DNA of 64,000 nucleotides from CAKZNE01 sp040222435 (lineage in GTDB: Bacteria; Bacteroidota; Bacteroidia; Flavobacteriales; Schleiferiaceae). The position numbers and the translations under genes were made by a program. Under the pieces are notes generated by a model that was not told the origin of the DNA, did not search any database, and was given only the letters and a program-made list of their open reading frames with translations. Position 1 is the first letter of the stretch. Every line of letters begins with the position of its first letter. Positions 17,562 through 26,563 of this stretch are shown in pieces. The DNA lies in the NCBI GenBank assembly GCA_965212245.1, contig OZ243107.1:3162001-3226000 (forward strand), read 5' to 3'.

Positions 17562-19241
17562 ATGAGAAAATCATTACTTGCCCTCTTAGTATTATCAGGA
17601 GGTATTGTATGTGCACAACGATACACTACCAAGTCGTTCCAGGTTAAGGTTACCCAGAATGTTGAGTATGCCGTAAATATTGACTTCCTTACCTCGGACT
17701 TTTCGGATCAGGGCCAGGTAGCAACCGATGTTACAGCCATAAAGACAGCGTTGGCTATGGGACAGTCAATTCCAGCTACGCACTTTGATCCAAATGACCC
17801 TGGTTCTGATGTTAAAGTTACGAGACTTAACATGGACATTTATGAGCCGATGAACGATAGCATTACTGATCGCCCTGTAATTGTATACGTGCATACAGGA
17901 AATTTCCTTCCTCCACCTTTAAATGGCGGCCCAACTGGTCGTAAGGAAGACAGTACCGCTGTGTATTTATGTCGTGAATGGGCACAACGTGGTTTCGTAG
18001 CCGTAGCGATAAGTTACCGTTTAGGATGGAACCCTATAGCATCTGGCCCCACAGGCCCTATCGTGCGCAGAGCTACTCTTTTGAATGCCGTTTATCGTGC
18101 CATTCATGATGTGAAACAATGTGTTCGATCCCTTAAGGAAGATGAAGATGCCGGAGGAAATACATATGGTATAGACCCGGGGAAAATAGCCTTGTATGGT
18201 CAGGGTTCCGGAGGGTATGTAGTGCTCGCCTATGCCACTCTTGATAAACAAGAAGAAACAGAAATTCAAAAATTTGTTTACCCCGGCACTACAGACTCAT
18301 CATATGTTCAGCCTAGCGTTGTAGGTGATATTGATGGGTTCGGGGGACTATTGAACTTGTATGCACCAAATGGCTACGATCATGATATAGCTATGACTAT
18401 AAATGCTGGCGGAGCATTGGCTGATGAATCCTGGTTAGAAGCAGGAGATGTGCCAATGGTGTCATTCCAGTGTATTCGTGATCCGTTTGCACCTTTTGAT
18501 GAAGGAACCGTAATTGTTCCTACTACTCAGGAAGATGTTGTGGATGTACACGGAGCAAACTTTTTTATGTCCAAAGTCAACACTTTAGGTAATAATGATG
18601 TTTTTGCGAGTATGCCCTCCACTGGAGACCCATTTACCACCCGTGCCAGAAGTATGTATGGTGTTCAGTATGATTATATCTATGCTCCGCCTTTTAATAA
18701 GATCACTATCAATACTGATGTGGAAGGTCTTTTTGCTTTTGAAAGACCTATCGGTGCTTCATTATTTCAAAATGAAGGTTCACCATGGGAATGGTGGATT
18801 GCTAGCGACCCTATTCCCTCTACTGTAATTGCGGCAGGGCCTCCTCCGGTAACAGCTCACATGGCAGGTTTACAATCCAACCCAGATATGAGTCCGGCTA
18901 AAGGGAAAACTTATGTAGATACAATTATGGGCTACATGATTCCGCGGGTTGTTCTTGCAATGGAACTCGAAGCAGGCATCGGACTAAATGAAAATATAGT
19001 TGCAGGTTCTGTTAAAATGTACCCGAATCCGGTTCAAAACACACTTCACATCATTAGCGAAGACGTAAGTGTAAAAGTAGAAAATGTAGAGATCCTTGAT
19101 GTAGCTGGAAGAATCATCAGTCAAACATCCTTTGAAGAAGGTCAGCGAGAAGTAAGCACGGCCGGTTTAAAATCCGGAGCTTACCTGGTGCGTGTAACTA
19201 CCAATCAGGGTGGTTTCTCAACCCGTATTCTTAAGCAATAG
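17562..19241 (+). CDS. Secreted alpha/beta-hydrolase-like protein with T9SS sorting domain
   Basis: Signal peptide MRKSLLALLVLSGGIVCAQ. Residues of about 90-300 resemble a carboxylesterase/alpha-beta hydrolase: VIVYVHTGNF, a RGFVAVAISYRLGW segment, then the nucleophile elbow YGQGSGGYV with Ser216. The elbow is Q-G-S-G-G rather than the usual G-x-S-x-G. The last 75 residues are a type A T9SS sorting domain (KMYPNPVQNTLHI to GFSTRILKQ), so it is secreted or surface-anchored through the type IX system. It lies just behind a TonB receptor gene and before a strong terminator. Substrate unknown. Confidence 0.82.
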   Translation: MRKSLLALLVLSGGIVCAQRYTTKSFQVKVTQNVEYAVNIDFLTSDFSDQGQVATDVTAIKTALAMGQSIPATHFDPNDPGSDVKVTRLNMDIYEPMNDSITDRPVIVYVHTGNFLPPPLNGGPTGRKEDSTAVYLCREWAQRGFVAVAISYRLGWNPIASGPTGPIVRRATLLNAVYRAIHDVKQCVRSLKEDEDAGGNTYGIDPGKIALYGQGSGGYVVLAYATLDKQEETEIQKFVYPGTTDSSYVQPSVVGDIDGFGGLLNLYAPNGYDHDIAMTINAGGALADESWLEAGDVPMVSFQCIRDPFAPFDEGTVIVPTTQEDVVDVHGANFFMSKVNTLGNNDVFASMPSTGDPFTTRARSMYGVQYDYIYAPPFNKITINTDVEGLFAFERPIGASLFQNEGSPWEWWIASDPIPSTVIAAGPPPVTAHMAGLQSNPDMSPAKGKTYVDTIMGYMIPRVVLAMELEAGIGLNENIVAGSVKMYPNPVQNTLHIISEDVSVKVENVEILDVAGRIISQTSFEEGQREVSTAGLKSGAYLVRVTTNQGGFSTRILKQ

Positions 19242-19267
19242 TAAAACACAGTTTTACTTATTTATAT

Positions 19268-19305
19268 ATGAAAAGCTCCGCCTTGTGCGGAGCTTTTCAT
19301 TTTTA
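19268..19305 (+). terminator. Strong terminator after the T9SS hydrolase gene
   Basis: A perfect 14-bp inverted repeat (ATGAAAAGCTCCGC and complement) with a 5-base loop, followed by a run of five T. It also settles the start of the next gene, which must be the ATG at 19318 rather than an upstream in-frame start at 19210. Confidence 0.92.
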
Positions 19306-19317
19306 CCTTTGCCCACC

Positions 19318-20172
19318 ATGAATGAGAATGTATTTAACTGGAACGGAGAATTGGTGGAAGGCTGGGGTTTAAACACTAGCCTGGATAGCCGTGCCTTAAA
19401 TTATGGGGATGGCGTATTTGAGACTTTACGGTATGCGCATGGCAGGATTAATTTTTGGGAAGATCATTATTTCCGCCTGATGAGCAGTATGCGTATATTA
19501 AGAATGGAAATACCCATGGGATTTTCTCCGGAATACCTGGAAGACCAGCTAAAAAACACCATAGAAGCAAATAAAACAGGAAATACGGCCCGTATAAAGC
19601 TTTTAGTTGTTCGCAAGTCGGGAGGCTATTATACGCCTTCTGATAATAATGTAGACTTTCTAATTACGGCTTTTCCTCTGGAAGACCCTTCTTTCAAACT
19701 CAACGAGCGAGGCTTAGAAATAGATTTATATAAAGATTTTTACAAGCCTAAAAACTTGCTCTCTGGCCTAAAGACTACCTCTGCCCAATTCTATACACTG
19801 GCCTCTGTATTCAGAAAAGAAAATAACCTTGACGAATGCTTGCTATTAAATGAGCAAAAGCATCTGATTGAAACTATAAGTTCCAATATCTTTTTGGTAA
19901 AAGGCAATAGAGTGATTACACCATCGCTTAAAAGTGGCTGCCTGAAGGGTGTGATCCGAAAGAATGTGTTGGAAATACTCACCAAAATGGATTATGATAT
20001 TGTTGAGAAAGAAGATATATCACCTTTTGAATTGCAGAAAGCAGATGAAGTTTTTCTGACGAATACCATTAAAGGCATACAATGGGTGTCCGGTTACCGG
20101 AAAAAAGAATTTAAATGCGACCTGAGTCGTAAACTGGTTGAAAAACTTAATGTAAAGGTAGCCCTGGGCTAA
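19318..20172 (+). CDS. Class IV aminotransferase family protein (4-amino-4-deoxychorismate lyase/BCAT-like)
   Basis: A 284-residue PLP enzyme of fold type IV. The N terminus has SRALNYGDGVFETLR, the PLP lysine is in GLKTTSAQFY (K152), LIETISSNIFLV provides the conserved Glu, and TPSLKSGCLKGVIR is the class IV signature around Gly-rich phosphate binding. It could be aminodeoxychorismate lyase (PabC), a branched-chain or a D-amino-acid aminotransferase; length and divergence favour a PabC-like enzyme. The start at 19318 is chosen because a terminator lies directly upstream. It converges with the YqgE gene by a four-base overlap. Confidence 0.87.
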   Translation: MNENVFNWNGELVEGWGLNTSLDSRALNYGDGVFETLRYAHGRINFWEDHYFRLMSSMRILRMEIPMGFSPEYLEDQLKNTIEANKTGNTARIKLLVVRKSGGYYTPSDNNVDFLITAFPLEDPSFKLNERGLEIDLYKDFYKPKNLLSGLKTTSAQFYTLASVFRKENNLDECLLLNEQKHLIETISSNIFLVKGNRVITPSLKSGCLKGVIRKNVLEILTKMDYDIVEKEDISPFELQKADEVFLTNTIKGIQWVSGYRKKEFKCDLSRKLVEKLNVKVALG

Positions 20173-20735
20173 TTGAGAGAAGGATCTAACGGGCTATTGG
20201 CCCACAAAAGATATTCACCACCTAACTCACGTATTACTTTTTTCCACATATCCTGCGGTAAGTCATTTAATACATCTACTGCCTTTTGCTCCAGAACAAC
20301 CCATGATTTATCGTTCACCTCGTTTTTAAGCTGTCCCAAACCCCATCCGCTGTACCCTAGGAAAAAACGGATATCACCCGGAGTTACCAATTTACATTTG
20401 ATCATTTCTTTCAGGGGTTCCAAATCACCGCCCCAGTAAAGCTCCCCTTTTATAAGTTGACTACCGGGGATGAGATTACCTTTGTTGTGAATGAAATAGA
20501 GATTATCCTGCTGTACAGGTCCACCATGATACACTTTAGTCTTTAGAGATGGAAAACCAATAACAATATCATCTAACTGCAGGTCAAGAGGTTTGTTGAT
20601 GACAAAACCTACTGAACCTTCCTCATCATTGTGTTCCGTTAACAAGATCACTGAACGGTCAAAGTTGGGATCACCTAATAAAGGCTCGGCCACTAATAAA
20701 CTCCCCTTAGCCGGATCTGACAATACCCTTTGCAT
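20169..20735 (-). CDS. YqgE/AlgH family protein (UPF0301)
   Basis: A 188-residue soluble protein with the family hallmarks: KGSLLVAEPLLGDPNFDRSV near the N terminus, GSVGFVINKPL, VYHGGPVQQDNLYFIH and FFLGYSGWGLGQL. The family is widely conserved but its biochemical role is unclear; in pseudomonads it was first described as AlgH, linked to alginate regulation. It overlaps the aminotransferase gene by four bases at its 3' end. Confidence 0.92.
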   Translation of the reverse strand: MQRVLSDPAKGSLLVAEPLLGDPNFDRSVILLTEHNDEEGSVGFVINKPLDLQLDDIVIGFPSLKTKVYHGGPVQQDNLYFIHNKGNLIPGSQLIKGELYWGGDLEPLKEMIKCKLVTPGDIRFFLGYSGWGLGQLKNEVNDKSWVVLEQKAVDVLNDLPQDMWKKVIRELGGEYLLWANSPLDPSLN

Positions 20736-20773
20736 GTTTTTGTATTTCGTAAACTAATATAAAAGTTGAAGCT

Positions 20774-20781
20774 TAAATTTG
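20774..20781 (+). promoter_or_regulatory. Candidate -7 box of pdxH
   Basis: TAAATTTG matches TAnnTTTG and lies 23 bases before the ATG at 20805. It supports that ATG over an in-frame TTG at 20766, which would fall inside the promoter. No clear -33 TTG at standard spacing. Confidence 0.4.
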
Positions 20782-20804
20782 CAATTCAACTTATTAACGG
20801 CCCT

Positions 20805-21443
20805 ATGAAAGAAGAATTGCAAAAAGTACGTGAAGATTACACCCTCTCGTCATTGCATAAAAACGATCTGAAAGACAGTCCTATAGAGCAGTTTGAAGAT
20901 TGGTTTAAACAGTATCAGCAAACCGGGGCTTTGGATTATAATGCCATGGTACTATCCACTATTAACAAATCAGGCACTCCAAAATCCCGTGTAGTTTTGC
21001 TTAAAGGCCTGGATAAAGGTGGTTTTGAATTTTACACGAACTACTTAAGTCAGAAGGGAGAAGATATAGCACACAACGCACAGGTAGCTCTTAATTTTTT
21101 CTGGGCTAAAATGGAAAGACAGGTAAGGGTAGAAGGTGAGGCTGTGAAGCTGGAGCCCTCCGAGTCAGATCAATATTTTCATAGCCGCCCTATAGGCAGT
21201 CAAATAGGAGCATGGGCATCGCCACAAAGTCAGGTTATCCCTGATCGTAAAGTTTTAGAACAGCGCCTGGAAGAATTGAGTCATAAATACGGCCATGAGA
21301 TTCCAAGACCCGATTTTTGGGGGGGGTATCGTATAATTCCTAATCGTGTGGAATTTTGGCAAGGTAGAAGTAATCGTTTGCATGACCGCCTGGTATATGT
21401 AAAAAACGGAGAAGGCTGGGATCTTGAACGCCTTGCTCCTTAA
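20805..21443 (+). CDS. pdxH: Pyridoxamine 5'-phosphate oxidase
   Basis: Oxidises pyridoxamine- or pyridoxine-5'-phosphate to pyridoxal 5'-phosphate with FMN. The 212-residue length fits the family (E. coli 218). Recognisable segments include NAMVLSTINKSGTPKSRVVL, the FMN-binding GFEFYTNYLSQKG, LNFFWAKMERQVRVEG, the SRPIGSQIGAWASPQSQVI signature, and the C-terminal FWQGRSNRLHDRLVY. The start ATG at 20805 is preferred to an in-frame TTG 39 bases upstream because a promoter-like box lies between them and because MKEELQKVREDY is the usual N terminus. Confidence 0.95.
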   Translation: MKEELQKVREDYTLSSLHKNDLKDSPIEQFEDWFKQYQQTGALDYNAMVLSTINKSGTPKSRVVLLKGLDKGGFEFYTNYLSQKGEDIAHNAQVALNFFWAKMERQVRVEGEAVKLEPSESDQYFHSRPIGSQIGAWASPQSQVIPDRKVLEQRLEELSHKYGHEIPRPDFWGGYRIIPNRVEFWQGRSNRLHDRLVYVKNGEGWDLERLAP

Positions 21444-21460
21444 TAATCCGTTCATAAAAA

Positions 21461-21485
21461 AGCCCTTCACTTAAAGTGAAGGGCT
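21461..21485 (-). terminator. Terminator between pdxH and the DUF2911 gene
   Basis: A perfect 11-bp inverted repeat (AGCCCTTCACT and complement) with a 3-base loop. On the minus strand it is followed by six T, so it ends the DUF2911 transcript; it may also stop read-through from pdxH. Confidence 0.88.
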
Positions 21486-21518
21486 CATTCAGCTTTCATG
21501 CAAACGGTGAGCTGAAAT

Positions 21519-22382
21519 TTAGGACTTCATGGATTTCCACTTAGCCACATTAGTATCAATCATTTCAGCATAGTTGAATTCAGAGCCGTTGGTTTTAGCA
21601 TCACGCATACCAATTTCCTTAGCCTTTTTAGCTGAGGACATGGCTTCTTTGTAGTTTTTCATTTCAGCCTGTATTTCTGCTTTCAGCCAGTAGCTATACC
21701 AGCTTCCGTCATTGGCGGCAATGGATTTATTGGCATAATCCAAGGCCTTATCCATTTCCATTTTATTGTTGTAGAAATAATTGGCAGCATTGCGGTACAC
21801 TCTCCATTTAGTATCTGCATCAGCTTCAGCAATGGCTTTGTCAATATTAGCCATAGCGGTTTCCTTTACCTCTACACGCATCGGAACTTTAACTTCAGTT
21901 TCAGCCCATGACAGAGTCAGATCAGCTGTTTCAGAGAGAATGTTTGAGAAATCGATGGTCAAAGTTTCCGTCATATCCGTTTCTCCACTTTCAATCTTTA
22001 TACGGGCTACATCCTGAGCTTCGTCATAACCTCCGGTACCCCACATATCTGTTTTTTTATTCAGGATAATGGTCCATTCACTTTCTCCGGGAATGGTGAT
22101 AAGTGAATATTTACCAGCCGGTACAGATTTGCCGGAAAACATAATATCAGTAGAAAACTCAATGGTTGTATTGGCATTAGCTCCGGTACGCCACATCTTG
22201 TTGTAAGGCACCAATTCTCCGAATATTTCACGGTCCTTAACGCCCGGGCGACTATATACAACGGTGAAATCAGTAAGGCCCACACGTTGTTGTAAAGTAG
22301 CGGTAGGGCTTGGCATAGGGAGATCCTGACCAAAGGCCGTTCCCGAGAAGATAACTGCCAAAGCAAGTAATGTCTTTTTCAT
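21519..22382 (-). CDS. DUF2911 domain protein with C-terminal TPR-like region
   Basis: Signal peptide MKKTLLALAVIFSGTAFGQ, then a DUF2911 domain (about 20-175) with the typical VVYSRPGVKDREIFGELVPY, KMWRTGANANTTIEF and AGKYSLITIP segments. Residues of about 180-287 form helical TPR-like repeats (DKALDYANKSIAANDGSWYS). Exported proteins of this kind are common in Bacteroidota and of unknown function. It stands alone with its own terminator. Confidence 0.9.
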   Translation of the reverse strand: MKKTLLALAVIFSGTAFGQDLPMPSPTATLQQRVGLTDFTVVYSRPGVKDREIFGELVPYNKMWRTGANANTTIEFSTDIMFSGKSVPAGKYSLITIPGESEWTIILNKKTDMWGTGGYDEAQDVARIKIESGETDMTETLTIDFSNILSETADLTLSWAETEVKVPMRVEVKETAMANIDKAIAEADADTKWRVYRNAANYFYNNKMEMDKALDYANKSIAANDGSWYSYWLKAEIQAEMKNYKEAMSSAKKAKEIGMRDAKTNGSEFNYAEMIDTNVAKWKSMKS

Positions 22383-22424
22383 GAGTATTGAATTGTTTTG
22401 TTTTTATTGCACACAAATGTAAGC

Positions 22425-23171
22425 TTATTCGCCTTCCCTGAAAGGTAAAATCAGATTGTCCCTATACTCATATAGAAGAGTTCTAACACCCTGCCGTTGG
22501 GCATAATATTCCTGGTACTTCTGGTCATAGTCTGCTCTTCTTTCAATAACTTCAAAGTGTTTATCCATTAAAAGTAAGAGCAGCTCACAGAATTCGCGTA
22601 CAGCATGTTCATTTCCCTGGCAAGAGGAAATATAATCAGCCAGATTGTTTTTTTCCAGATAGCGAATAAAGAGCGGGTTGGCCAGCCTGCCCACGGCCAG
22701 GCGTAAACCAACTTGCCGGGCTACAGCCACATCCAGAATATCATCGTATACATAGCAAACCTCTTCAGGTTTTAAGTTGTAATTCTCACAAAGGTCATTA
22801 AGCGCCTTTTGTTTTTGAGCACATTTAAGGTATACCACATCCAGGTGGTCCCGTTTGGCCCAATTCACCGCAGATGGATTGCTTTTACCTGTAATTACCC
22901 CGGTTATGGGTAAAGATTTATGGGTTAGAAAATAGCCAAACCGCAACATTTGCACACCCAGAGTATCTATTTCAGTAAAATGACTGTATACACCTTCGCC
23001 TTTGCGCCCATCATTAAAAACGCCATCCCAGTCAAATACAAAAGCCTTTATATGCTGAAGCTTTTCACGCAGATCAAAAGCAGAGCGTATAAACTGTCCA
23101 CCTATGTCTGTAAACACATCTTCCTGTTCTGTGAGATCCATAATTTTTCGTTTTAAACTAACCCATACCAT
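22425..23171 (-). CDS. HAD-family phosphatase (KdsC/YrbI-like)
   Basis: A 248-residue HAD hydrolase. Motif I is FVFDWDGVFNDG (D47 and D49 of the longest form), motif II the Thr/Ser of ITGVITGKS, motif III Lys near KCAQKQKAL and motif IV VCYVYDDILDV. The C0-type domain without a large cap and the KCAQKQKAL/YVYDD order resemble KDO-8-phosphate phosphatases of the KdsC family, but the C-terminal helical extension (about 75 residues) is longer. The sequence opens with two possible starts, 23171 and the ATG at 23141 (MDLTEQEDV). Substrate not certain. Confidence 0.82.
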   Translation of the reverse strand: MVWVSLKRKIMDLTEQEDVFTDIGGQFIRSAFDLREKLQHIKAFVFDWDGVFNDGRKGEGVYSHFTEIDTLGVQMLRFGYFLTHKSLPITGVITGKSNPSAVNWAKRDHLDVVYLKCAQKQKALNDLCENYNLKPEEVCYVYDDILDVAVARQVGLRLAVGRLANPLFIRYLEKNNLADYISSCQGNEHAVREFCELLLLLMDKHFEVIERRADYDQKYQEYYAQRQGVRTLLYEYRDNLILPFREGE

Positions 23172-23224
23172 AATAGCGGGTTTTGATGTACTTTAGAAAT
23201 GTTTAACATTAAAGCTTACTGCAT

Positions 23225-23665
23225 ATGTTCAAAGAGTTTAAGAAATTTATTGCCCGTGGAAACGTTCTGGAACTGGCCGTTGGCCTGGTAATGGGAACCT
23301 ACTTTGGCGCCATTGTAAAATCATTGGTCAATGATATAATTATGCCTCCCGTTGGAAAAGTTATCGGGGGTGTTGATTTCTCTAATCTGAAAATGATTAT
23401 CCAGGAAGGACAAGCGGCAGTGATGAATGGGGAAACTGAAGTAAGCCCTGCCATTGCAGAGATTGCTGTAACCTATGGCAACTTCATCAATACTATAATC
23501 ACTTTTGTAATAGTGGCCTGGGTTATTTTCCTGGTGGTAAAGGCTTACAATAAATACATGAAGAAAGAAGAAGCCAAACCGGAACCCGCAACTTCTCCGC
23601 CACCTTCAAAAGAAGTGGAGCTGCTTATTGAGATCAGAGATGTGCTGAAAAAGCAAGCTAGCTGA
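23225..23665 (+). CDS. mscL: Large-conductance mechanosensitive channel MscL
   Basis: Inner-membrane pentameric channel that opens when membrane tension rises on osmotic downshock. The 146-residue length, the N-terminal amphipathic helix MFKEFKKFIARGNVLELAVG, the pore helix motif GLVMGTYFGAIVKSLV, NDIIMPPVGKVIGG and the second transmembrane helix (FINTIITFVIVAWVIFLV) are all typical. The cytoplasmic helix with EVELLIEIRDVLKKQ closes the protein. Divergent from the HAD gene. Confidence 0.97.
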   Translation: MFKEFKKFIARGNVLELAVGLVMGTYFGAIVKSLVNDIIMPPVGKVIGGVDFSNLKMIIQEGQAAVMNGETEVSPAIAEIAVTYGNFINTIITFVIVAWVIFLVVKAYNKYMKKEEAKPEPATSPPPSKEVELLIEIRDVLKKQAS

Positions 23666-23821
23666 GAAAGGTGCAAAAGTCCGTAGAAGGGGTTTTTCAC
23701 ATAATAATGTTGATAATGAAAAGCTAAATAACTTACTCTTAATCTTAGCGTTACATAATAAGTAGAGTTTTGGAGAAACTTTGCATCTCATAAGAAGGGT
23801 GCTCTCTAAAACTCTTTCTGT

Positions 23822-24670
23822 ATGGAAAAGCGAAACGTGGAAGTGGTGGTGATATCTGATGTTCACCTGGGCACCTTTGGCTGCCGGGCTAAGGAATTGT
23901 ACCGGTATCTAAAGTCTATTCAGCCGGAAACCCTGGTGTTAAATGGGGATATTATTGATATTTGGCAATTTCGAAAGCGTTATTTCCCGAAGTACCATTT
24001 AAAGGTGATCAAGCAAATCTTCAGTCTGGCTGCTAAAGGCACCAAAATATATTACCTCACGGGTAATCATGATGAGATGTTGCGCAAGTTTACCGATATC
24101 ACTTTTGGGAATATTACCCTGGCCGATAAGCTGGTTTTAGAGTTGGGAGATAAGAAAGTATGGTTTTTTCATGGTGATATTTTTGACGCATCTATTCACA
24201 GTGCTAAATGGATAGCTAAACTGGGCGGCTGGGGCTATGATTTACTGATACTCATGAATAATGTAAGCAACTGGTTTCTTGAAAAGATGGGAAGAGAGCG
24301 GTATAGCTTTTCAAAAAAGATTAAGCAAAGCGTAAAAAAGGCGGTAAAGTTCATTGGTGATTTTGAGAATACCGCAGCATATCTCGCTATACAGAACGGT
24401 TATGATTACGTGGTCTGTGGCCACATCCACCAACCTCAAATGCGCACGGTAGAAGATGAAGGTAAAAGTTGCGTGTATCTGAACTCCGGAGACTGGATTG
24501 AAAACCTGACATCATTGGAATTTCACAATCAGAAATGGTCTCTTTTTCAATACCAGGATGAGGATTACGTAAAAGTGGCAGAGGAAGAAGATGATCTGAA
24601 TGATCTCAACCTGAACCAACTTATTCAAAAAGTAACCTTTGAATACACCTCTTTTGAAAAAACGGCTTAA
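23822..24670 (+). CDS. Metallophosphoesterase, UDP-2,3-diacylglucosamine diphosphatase (LpxH)-like
   Basis: A 282-residue calcineurin-type phosphoesterase. Metal ligands appear as SDVHLG (D13, H15), LNGDIIDIW, GNHDE (N82, H83), and the C-terminal VCGHIHQPQ. The motif spacing matches LpxH/LpxH2, which makes lipid X in lipid A synthesis, and the basic helical insert near residues 155-180 is usual for that group. The overlapping downstream glycosyltransferase gene suggests a shared envelope-lipid role. The function call is by family. Confidence 0.85.
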   Translation: MEKRNVEVVVISDVHLGTFGCRAKELYRYLKSIQPETLVLNGDIIDIWQFRKRYFPKYHLKVIKQIFSLAAKGTKIYYLTGNHDEMLRKFTDITFGNITLADKLVLELGDKKVWFFHGDIFDASIHSAKWIAKLGGWGYDLLILMNNVSNWFLEKMGRERYSFSKKIKQSVKKAVKFIGDFENTAAYLAIQNGYDYVVCGHIHQPQMRTVEDEGKSCVYLNSGDWIENLTSLEFHNQKWSLFQYQDEDYVKVAEEEDDLNDLNLNQLIQKVTFEYTSFEKTA

Positions 24671-25679
24671 TATTCTATATGCTATTCAGGGGACCGGAAA
24701 CGGCCATGTATCACGCGCCCGTGAGATAATCCCAATATTACAGGAATTTGGCAATTTGGACATAGTACTTAGCGGAGACCAAAGTAAGGTAGAGCTGCCG
24801 TGCGCCATTAAATACCAGAGTAAGGGCCTTACCTTTATTTATGATCGCAATGGCGGTGTGAGTTATTTGAAAACGCTTTTTAAGAATAATCCCGTTAAGA
24901 TTTTTCAGGAAATCCGAAAATTCCCGGTTCAGGACTACGATGTAGTGATTAATGACTTTGAGTTTATTACGGCCTGGGCCTGTAAAATGCGAAAAATTCC
25001 TTGTATCGGTATGGGACACCAGGCGTCCTTTCGTTCTCCAAAAACGCCACGGCCCAAGCGTAAAGATTGGTTGGGGGAGATAATTCTTAGAAATTACGCC
25101 CCTTGCAGTAAAGCCATCGGTTTTCATTTTGACCATTTTGACACCTTCATTCAACGGCCTGTAATACGAACAGAAATACGAAAGGCTAAAGTGTCCTATC
25201 GTGGTCATTATACCGTTTATCTGCCTGCCTATGGAGATGAACGCATCTATAAATACCTTTCCCAGTTGCCTGAAAAGAAATGGGAAGTGTTTTCAAAGTT
25301 CACGGATACAGCATACACTAAAACTAATGTGAGTTTTAAGCCCATCTCTAATGATTCATTTATTGAAAGCTTTATTTCCTGCGATGGAATATTGACTTCG
25401 GCCGGATTTGAAACCCCAGCGGAAGCACTTTTTATGGGGAAAAAGGTTTTTGTAATTCCTATTAAACGGCAATATGAACAATTTTGTAATGCCGAAGCCA
25501 TGCGTGCCATAGGAATACCTGTAGCTAAAGAATTAAATAACAACACCTTGGTTCAGATAAGGGATTGGGTGAAACATCAAAAAGCGGTTGCTGTGGATTA
25601 CCCTGACATTACCCGCCAATTGATCCGTGAGCAAATATTCGAAGAGCTGTTGCCAAAGAAGGAAGCAGAGCCGGCTTAA
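24654..25679 (+). CDS. Glycosyltransferase family protein (MJ1255/MurG-like GT-B)
   Basis: About 341 residues. NILYAIQGTGNGHVSRAREI near the N terminus is the GT-B donor-site motif of the MJ1255/VC2487 family, and ISCDGILTSAGFETPAEALFMGKKVFVIP is the C-terminal UDP-sugar-binding signature also seen in MurG. No ATG occurs at the 5' end: the candidate starts are TTG at 24639 or TTG at 24654, both inside the end of the phosphoesterase gene; I prefer 24654, which gives LKKRLNILYA after the start. The 17-base overlap implies translational coupling. Acceptor unknown. Confidence 0.82.
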   Translation: MKKRLNILYAIQGTGNGHVSRAREIIPILQEFGNLDIVLSGDQSKVELPCAIKYQSKGLTFIYDRNGGVSYLKTLFKNNPVKIFQEIRKFPVQDYDVVINDFEFITAWACKMRKIPCIGMGHQASFRSPKTPRPKRKDWLGEIILRNYAPCSKAIGFHFDHFDTFIQRPVIRTEIRKAKVSYRGHYTVYLPAYGDERIYKYLSQLPEKKWEVFSKFTDTAYTKTNVSFKPISNDSFIESFISCDGILTSAGFETPAEALFMGKKVFVIPIKRQYEQFCNAEAMRAIGIPVAKELNNNTLVQIRDWVKHQKAVAVDYPDITRQLIREQIFEELLPKKEAEPA

Positions 25680-25730
25680 GCGCTAAAATTTATTAGCTTT
25701 AAAATCGTTTATCAATTCAAAGCATATTTG

Positions 25731-25738
25731 TAATTTTG
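25731..25738 (+). promoter_or_regulatory. Candidate -7 box of the bamD operon
   Basis: TAATTTTG matches TAnnTTTG and lies 15 bases before the ATG at 25754. It shows that an in-frame TTG at 25736 inside the box is not the start. The -33 region is only weakly TTG-like. Confidence 0.45.
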
Positions 25739-25753
25739 CAAACTATTTTGAAT

Positions 25754-26560
25754 ATGTTCAAACGAATTATATATATAGCCCTCATCGGTTTCAGTGCAAT
25801 ATCGTGTAGCGAATATCAGAAGGTATTGAAAAGTACTGATCTGAATTTGAAATACACCAAGGCAGTTGAATATTACGAAGATGAGAAATACAATAAGGCC
25901 TACCCTTTATTTGACGAACTGCTGAGCCTGTACCGCGGTACGCAAAAAGCCGCTGATGTATATTATTATTTTGCCTACACCAATTATCATTTGGGAGATT
26001 ATATCCTTGCGGCCTATCATTTCAAGAATTTCAGCAAAACCTTTCCCACCCATGAAAAATCAGAAGAATGTGCTTTTATGGTGGGCTACTGCTATTATCT
26101 TGAGTCTCCCAGTTACAGTCTGGATCAAACCTATACCTACAAAGCTATAAATGAATTACAGCTGTTCGTAAATACGCACCCAAGTAGCGAAAGACTTTTG
26201 CAGTGTAATGATATTATTATAGAGTTAAGGCGTAAACTGGAAAAGAAATCGTTTGAAATAGCTGAACTTTACTTTGAAACAGGTTATTATCAAGCTGCGG
26301 TAGTAGCTTTTAACAATACCCTAAATGATTTTCCTGATACCCAATACCATCAGGAAGCCTATTACCTGAGATTAAAGTCAGCTTATGAGTTGGCCAAAAA
26401 CAGTATTGAATCCAAGAAGTTGCAGCGATTCATTGAATCAAAAACAGCTTATTTTGATTTTATAGAGCGCTACCCTGAAGGTGCTAACGTTGAGAATGCC
26501 GTGCAGATGTACGTTGAAATTCAGGATCAGATAGAAAGTTTAAAGAAAATTCAGTCGTAA
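25754..26560 (+). CDS. bamD: Outer membrane assembly factor BamD
   Basis: Lipoprotein of the beta-barrel assembly machinery, anchored to the inner leaflet of the outer membrane and bound to BamA. The lipobox is FSAISC with Cys18. Five TPR-like helical pairs follow, including KAVEYYEDEKYNKAYPLFDELL, YFAYTNYHLGDYILAAYHFKNF and ELYFETGYYQAAVVAFN. The length of 268 residues suits the Bacteroidota form. Its stop is three bases before the omega subunit gene, giving the usual Bacteroidota order bamD-rpoZ-coaBC. Confidence 0.92.
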   Translation: MFKRIIYIALIGFSAISCSEYQKVLKSTDLNLKYTKAVEYYEDEKYNKAYPLFDELLSLYRGTQKAADVYYYFAYTNYHLGDYILAAYHFKNFSKTFPTHEKSEECAFMVGYCYYLESPSYSLDQTYTYKAINELQLFVNTHPSSERLLQCNDIIIELRRKLEKKSFEIAELYFETGYYQAAVVAFNNTLNDFPDTQYHQEAYYLRLKSAYELAKNSIESKKLQRFIESKTAYFDFIERYPEGANVENAVQMYVEIQDQIESLKKIQS

Positions 26561-26563
26561 ATC

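Noticed and set aside
19210..19317. N-terminal extension of the aminotransferase gene
   Set aside because: The stretch holds the end of the preceding gene and its strong terminator; the ATG at 19318 gives the normal family N terminus.
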